NCBI GenBank assembly: GCA_030386875.1
Contig: CM059560.1
Span: 42,822,757-42,886,756, forward strand
Direction: 5' to 3'
Source of the DNA: Morinoia aosen
Lineage: Eukaryota > Arthropoda > Malacostraca > Amphipoda > Talitridae
Length of the DNA: 64,000 nt
Part shown: positions 58,700 through 64,000 of the stretch, piece after piece
How the letters are laid out: the number at the start of each line of letters is the position of its first letter
Numbering within the stretch: the stretch's first letter is position 1
Translations under genes and position numbers: made by a program
Notes under the pieces: model-generated
Databases searched by the model: none
What the model was told of the DNA's origin: nothing
Seen by the model: the letters and a program-made list of their open reading frames with translations, nothing else

Positions 58700-61600
58700 A
58701 CAAAGGAGTACAGGAGGTATCTCTAGAACGTACAGAGGAGTACAGGAGGTATCTCTAGAACGTACAAAGGAGTACAGGAGGTATCTCTAGAACGTACAGA
58801 GAAGTACAGGAGGAACCTCTACAGCGCAAAAAGGAGTACAGGAGGTATCTCTAGAACGTACAAAGGAGTACACGTGGTATCTCTACAGCGTACAAAGGAG
58901 TACAGGAGGTATCTCTAGAACGTACAGAGGAGTACGAGTACAGGAGGTATCTCTAGAACGTACAAAGGAGTAAAGGAGGTATCTCTAGAACGTACGAAGG
59001 AGTACAGAAGGTATCTCTAGAACGTACAAAGGAGTACAGGAGGTATCTCTAGAACGTAGAAAGGAGTACAGGAGGTATCTCTAGAACGTACAAAGGAGTA
59101 CAGGAGGTATCTCTACAGCGCATGAAGGAGTACAGGAGGTATCTCTACAGCGCACAAAGGAGTACAGGAGGTATCTCTAGAACGTACAAAGGAGTACACG
59201 AGGTATCTCTACAGCGTACAAAGGAGTACAGGAGGTATCTCTAGAACGTACAGAGGAGTACAGGAGGTATCTCTAGAACGTACAAAGGAGTACAGGAGGA
59301 ATCTCTAGAACGTACAGAGGAGTACAGGAGGTACCTCTCCAGCGCACAAAGGAGTACAGGAGGTATCTCTAGAACGTACAAAGGAGAACAGGAGGTGTCT
59401 CTAGAACGTACAAAGGAGTACAAGAGGTACCTCTACAGCGTACAAAGGAGTACAGGAGGTATCTCTACAGCGTACAAATGAGTACAGGAGGTATCTCTAG
59501 AACGTTCAAAGGAGTACAGGAGGTATCTCTACAGCGTACAAAGGAGTACAGGAGGTATCTCTACAGCGTACAAAGGAGTACAGGAGGTACCTCTAGAACG
59601 TACAAAGGAGTACAGGAGGTATCTCTACAGCGCACAAAAGAGTACAGGAGGTATCTCCACAGCGCACAAAGGAGTACAGGAGGTATCTCTACAGCGCACA
59701 AAGGAGTACACGAGGTATCTCTACAGCGTACAAAGGAGTACAGGAGGTATCTCTAGAACGTACAGAGGAGTACAGGAGGTATCTCTAGAACGTACAAAGG
59801 AGTACAGGAGGTATCTCTAGAACGTACAGAGGAGTACAGGAGGTACCTCTACAGCGCACAAAGGAGTACAGGAGGTATCTCTAGAACGTACAGAGGAGTA
59901 CAGGAGGTATCTCTAGAACGTACAAAGGAGTACACGAGGTATCTCTACAGAGTACAAAGGAGTACAGGAGGTATCTCTAGAACGTACAGAGGAGTACAGG
60001 AGGTATCTCTAGAACGTACAAAGGAGTACAGGAGGTATCTCTAGAACGTACAAAGGAGTACAGGAGGTACCTCTACAGCGTACAAAGGAGTACAGGACGT
60101 ATCTCTACAGCGTACAAATGAGTACAGGAGGTATTTCTAGAACGTTCAAAGGAGTACAGGAGGTATCTCTACAGCGTACAAAGGAGTACAGGAGGTATCT
60201 CTACAGCGTACAAAGGAGTCCAGGAGGTATCTCTAGAACGTGCAAAGGAGTACAGGAGGTATCTCTACAGCGCACAAAGGAGTACAGGAGGTATCTCTAC
60301 AGCGCACAAAGGAGTACACGAGGTATCTCTACAGCGTACAAAGGAGTACAGGAGGTATCTCTAGAACGTACAGAGAAGTACAGGAGGTATCTCTAGAACG
60401 TACAAAGGAGTACAGGAGGTATCTCTAGAACGTACAGAAGAGTACAGGAGGTACCTCTACAGCGCACAAAGGAGTACAGGAGGTATCTCTAGAACGTACA
60501 AAGGAGTACACGAGGTATCTCTACAGCGTACAAAGGAGTACAGGAGGTATCTCTAGAACGTACAGAGGAGTACAGGAGGTATCTCTAGAAAGTACAAAGG
60601 AGTACACGAGGTATCTCTACAGCGTACAAAGGAGTACAGGAGGTATCTCTAGAACGTACAGAGGAGTACAGGAGGTATCTCTACAGCGTACAAAGGAATA
60701 CAGGAGGTATCTCTAGAACGTACAAAGGAGTACAGGAGGTATCTCTACAGCGTTCAAAGGAGTACAGGAGGTATCTCTACAGCGTACAAAGGAGTACAGG
60801 AGGTATCTCTACAACGTACAAAGGAGTAGAAGAGGTATCTCTACAGCGCACAAAGGAGTACAGGAGGTATTTCTACAGCGTACAAAGGAGTACAGAAGGT
60901 ATCTCTACAGCGTACAAAGGAGTTCAGGAGGTATCTCAAGAACGTACAAAGGAGTACAGGAGGTATCTCTACAGCGCACAAAGGAGTACAGGAAGTATCT
61001 CTACAGCACACAAAGGAGTACACGAGGTATCTCTACAGCGTACAAAGGAGTACAGGAGGTATCTCTAGAACGTACATAGGAGTACAGGAGGTATCTCTAG
61101 AACGTACAAAGGAGTACAGGAGGTATCTCTAGAACGTACAGAGAAGTACAGGAGGAACCTCTACAGCGCAAAAAGGAGTACAGGAGGTATCTCTAGAACG
61201 TACAAAGGAGTACACGTGGTATCTCTACAGCGTACAAAGGAGTACAGGAGGTATCTCTAGAACGTACAGAGGAGTACGAGTACAGGAGGTATCTCTAGAA
61301 CGTACAAAGGAGTAAAGGAGGTATCTCTAGAACGTACGAAGGAGTACAGAAGGTATCTCTAGAACGTACAAAGGAGTACAGGAGGTATCTCTAGAACGTA
61401 GAAAGGAGTACAGGAGGTATCTCTAGAACGTACAAAGGAGTACAGGAGGTATCTCTACAGCGCATGAAGGAGTACAGGAGGTATCTCTACAGCGCACAAA
61501 GGAGTACAGGAGGTATCTCTAGAACGTACAAAGGAGTACACGAGGTATCTCTACAGCGTACAAAGGAGTACAGGAGGTATCTCTAGAACGTACAGAGGAG

Positions 61601-64000
61601 TACAGGAGGTATCTCTAGAACGTACAAAGGAGTACAGGAGGAATCTCTAGAACGTACAGAGGAGTACAGGAGGTACCTCTCCAGCGCACAAAGGAGTACA
61701 GGAGGTATCTCTAGAACGTACAAAGGAGAACAGGAGGTGTCTCTAGAACGTACAAAGGAGTACAAGAGGTACCTCTACAGCGTACAAAGGAGTACAGGAG
61801 GTATCTCTACAGCGTACAAATGAGTACAGGAGGTATCTCTAGAACGTTCAAAGGAGTACAGGAGGTATCTCTACAGCGTACAAAGGAGTACAGGAGGTAT
61901 CTCTACAGCGTACAAAGGAGTACAGGAGGTACCTCTAGAACGTACAAAGGAGTACAGGAGGTATCTCTACAGCGCACAAAAGAGTACAGGAGGTATCTCC
62001 ACAGCGCACAAAGGAGTACAGGAGGTATCTCTACAGCGCACAAAGGAGTACACGAGGTATCTCTACAGCGTACAAAGGAGTACAGGAGGTATCTCTAGAA
62101 CGTACAGAGGAGTACAGGAGGTATCTCTAGAACGTACAAAGGAGTACAGGAGGTATCTCTAGAACGTACAGAGGAGTACAGGAGGTACCTCTACAGCGCA
62201 CAAAGGAGTACAGGAGGTATCTCTAGAACGTACAGAGGAGTACAGGAGGTATCTCTAGAACGTACAAAGGAGTACACGAGGTATCTCTACAGAGTACAAA
62301 GGAGTACAGGAGGTATCTCTAGAACGTACAGAGGAGTACAGGAGGTATCTCTAGAACGTACAAAGGAGTACAGGAGGTATCTCTAGAACGTACAAAGGAG
62401 TACAGGAGGTACCTCTACAGCGTACAAAGGAGTACAGGACGTATCTCTACAGCGTACAAATGAGTACAGGAGGTATTTCTAGAACGTTCAAAGGAGTACA
62501 GGAGGTATCTCTACAGCGTACAAAGGAGTACAGGAGGTATCTCTACAGCGTACAAAGGAGTCCAGGAGGTATCTCTAGAACGTGCAAAGGAGTACAGGAG
62601 GTATCTCTACAGCGCACAAAGGAGTACAGGAGGTATCTCTACAGCGCACAAAGGAGTACACGAGGTATCTCTACAGCGTACAAAGGAGTACAGGAGGTAT
62701 CTCTAGAACGTACAGAGAAGTACAGGAGGTATCTCTAGAACGTACAAAGGAGTACAGGAGGTATCTCTAGAACGTACAGAAGAGTACAGGAGGTACCTCT
62801 ACAGCGCACAAAGGAGTACAGGAGGTATCTCTAGAACGTACAAAGGAGTACACGAGGTATCTCTACAGCGTACAAAGGAGTACAGGAGGTATCTCTAGAA
62901 CGTACAGAGGAGTACAGGAGGTATCTCTAGAAAGTACAAAGGAGTACACGAGGTATCTCTACAGCGTACAAAGGAGTACAGGAGGTATCTCTAGAACGTA
63001 CAGAGGAGTACAGGAGGTATCTCTACAGCGTACAAAGGAATACAGGAGGTATCTCTAGAACGTACAAAGGAGTACAGGAGGTATCTCTACAGCGTTCAAA
63101 GGAGTACAGGAGGTATCTCTACAGCGTACAAAGGAGTACAGGAGGTATCTCTACAACGTACAAAGGAGTAGAAGAGGTATCTCTACAGCGCACAAAGGAG
63201 TACAGGAGGTATTTCTACAGCGTACAAAGGAGTACAGGAGGTATCTCTAGAACGTACAGAGAAGTACAGGAGGAACCTCTACAGCGCAAAAAGGAGTACA
63301 GGAGGTATCTCTAGAACGTACAAAGGAGTACACGTGGTATCTCTACAGCGTACAAAGGAGTACAGGAGGTATCTCTAGAACGTACAGAGGAGTACGAGTA
63401 CAGGAGGTATCTCTAGAACGTACAAAGGAGTAAAGGAGGTATCTCTAGAACGTACGAAGGAGTACAGAAGGTATCTCTAGAACGTACAAAGGAGTACAGG
63501 AGGTATCTCTAGAACGTAGAAAGGAGTACAGGAGGTATCTCTAGAACGTACAAAGGAGTACAGGAGGTATCTCTACAGCGCATGAAGGAGTACAGGAGGT
63601 ATCTCTACAGCGCACAAAGGAGTACAGGAGGTATCTCTAGAACGTACAAAGGAGTACACGAGGTATCTCTACAGCGTACAAAGGAGTACAGGAGGTATCT
63701 CTAGAACGTACAGAGGAGTACAGGAGGTATCTCTAGAACGTACAAAGGAGTACAGGAGGAATCTCTAGAACGTACAGAGGAGTACAGGAGGTACCTCTCC
63801 AGCGCACAAAGGAGTACAGGAGGTATCTCTAGAACGTACAAAGGAGAACAGGAGGTGTCTCTAGAACGTACAAAGGAGTACAAGAGGTACCTCTACAGCG
63901 TACAAAGGAGTACAGGAGGTATCTCTACAGCGTACAAATGAGTACAGGAGGTATCTCTAGAACGTTCAAAGGAGTACAGGAGGTATCTCTACAGCGTACA
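58700..64000 (+). repeat. 2,342/2,118-bp tandem repeat (73-mer and 66-mer), running out of the window
   Basis: The variant GAAGTACAGGAGGAACC occurs at 58801, 61143 and 63261. The first lag is 2342 bp (73x32+6) and the second 2118 bp (66x32+6), so the second copy lacks seven monomers. The extra six bases are a GAGTAC duplication (GGAGTACGAGTACAGG) carried by all copies. Peptides read from equivalent places in the copies are identical, so divergence is very low. The third copy is cut by the window end. Confidence 0.92.

Larger units (their letters stand above)
32912..64000 (+). repeat. 32-bp satellite array, right block
   Basis: About 970 monomers, all in the same orientation, continuing past the window end. 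It is more homogeneous than the left block and organised into large duplications listed separately. The segment 32.9-35.5 kb is repeated near 48.2-50.5 kb (lag 15,281 bp, shortening to 15,185 bp after three monomers are lost). The segment 51.6-56.9 kb corresponds to 22.6-28.1 kb (lag about 28,979 bp at its start). No gene is supported; the longest chance frame (58098-58643, 181 codons) is a periodic by-product. Confidence 0.97.

Noticed and set aside
1-64000. CRISPR array
   Set aside because: The repeats are contiguous with no unique spacers, and the retrotransposons show a eukaryotic genome.

Overview
Most of this window is one tandem satellite array. It has a 32-bp monomer, all head-to-tail in a single orientation, and is interrupted by two LTR retrotransposons of the Ty3/gypsy type. 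There is no cellular gene, rRNA, tRNA or CRISPR array that I can support. The gypsy-type elements, with gag zinc knuckles and the order PR-RT-RH-IN, point to a metazoan and most likely an insect or other arthropod. The sequence alone does not fix the order. The array could be pericentromeric, centromeric or other constitutive heterochromatin.

Layout: satellite 1-4541; element 1 (9,759 bp, 311-bp LTRs, 4-bp target duplication GGAG) 4542-14300; satellite 14301-30547; element 2 (2,364 bp, 435-bp LTRs, 5-bp target duplication CTCTA) 30548-32911; satellite 32912-64000. Both elements are encoded on the minus strand.

The satellite has two main monomer types, A (CTAGAACGTAC core) and B (CTACAGCG core), plus marker variants. 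These build a nested hierarchy: a recurrent six-mer of 192 bp; tandem duplications at lags of 831, 799, 2048, 5025 and 2342/2118 bp; and a roughly 5-kb super-repeat recurring near 23-28, 35.6-40.5, 40.6-45.5 and 52-57 kb. Lags are multiples of 32 except where a marker indel is carried along, for example 831 = 26x32-1 and 2342 = 73x32+6. Long open frames in the array are by-products of a repeat whose length is not divisible by three.

Element 1 is young, with two LTR differences in 311 bp, and nearly complete. It has a 5' LTR with a TATA box, a tRNA-like primer-binding site and a long leader. Gag carries a CCHC knuckle, and a U UUU UUA slippery heptamer lies at the gag end exactly where the pol frame opens in the -1 frame. 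Pol carries protease, RT, RNase H and a DD35E integrase. One extra base in a homopolymer breaks pol inside RT. In the place where env would lie are two small ORFs on the element strand; one has an N-myristoylation-like start and one membrane segment.

Element 2 is an internally deleted, non-autonomous copy. Its LTRs are almost identical (two differences in 435 bp), yet its remnant coding region, a degraded gag joined to an integrase C-terminus, carries several stops and frameshifts. This suggests it was mobilised in trans. A paralogous satellite copy near 48.16 kb preserves the empty insertion site.
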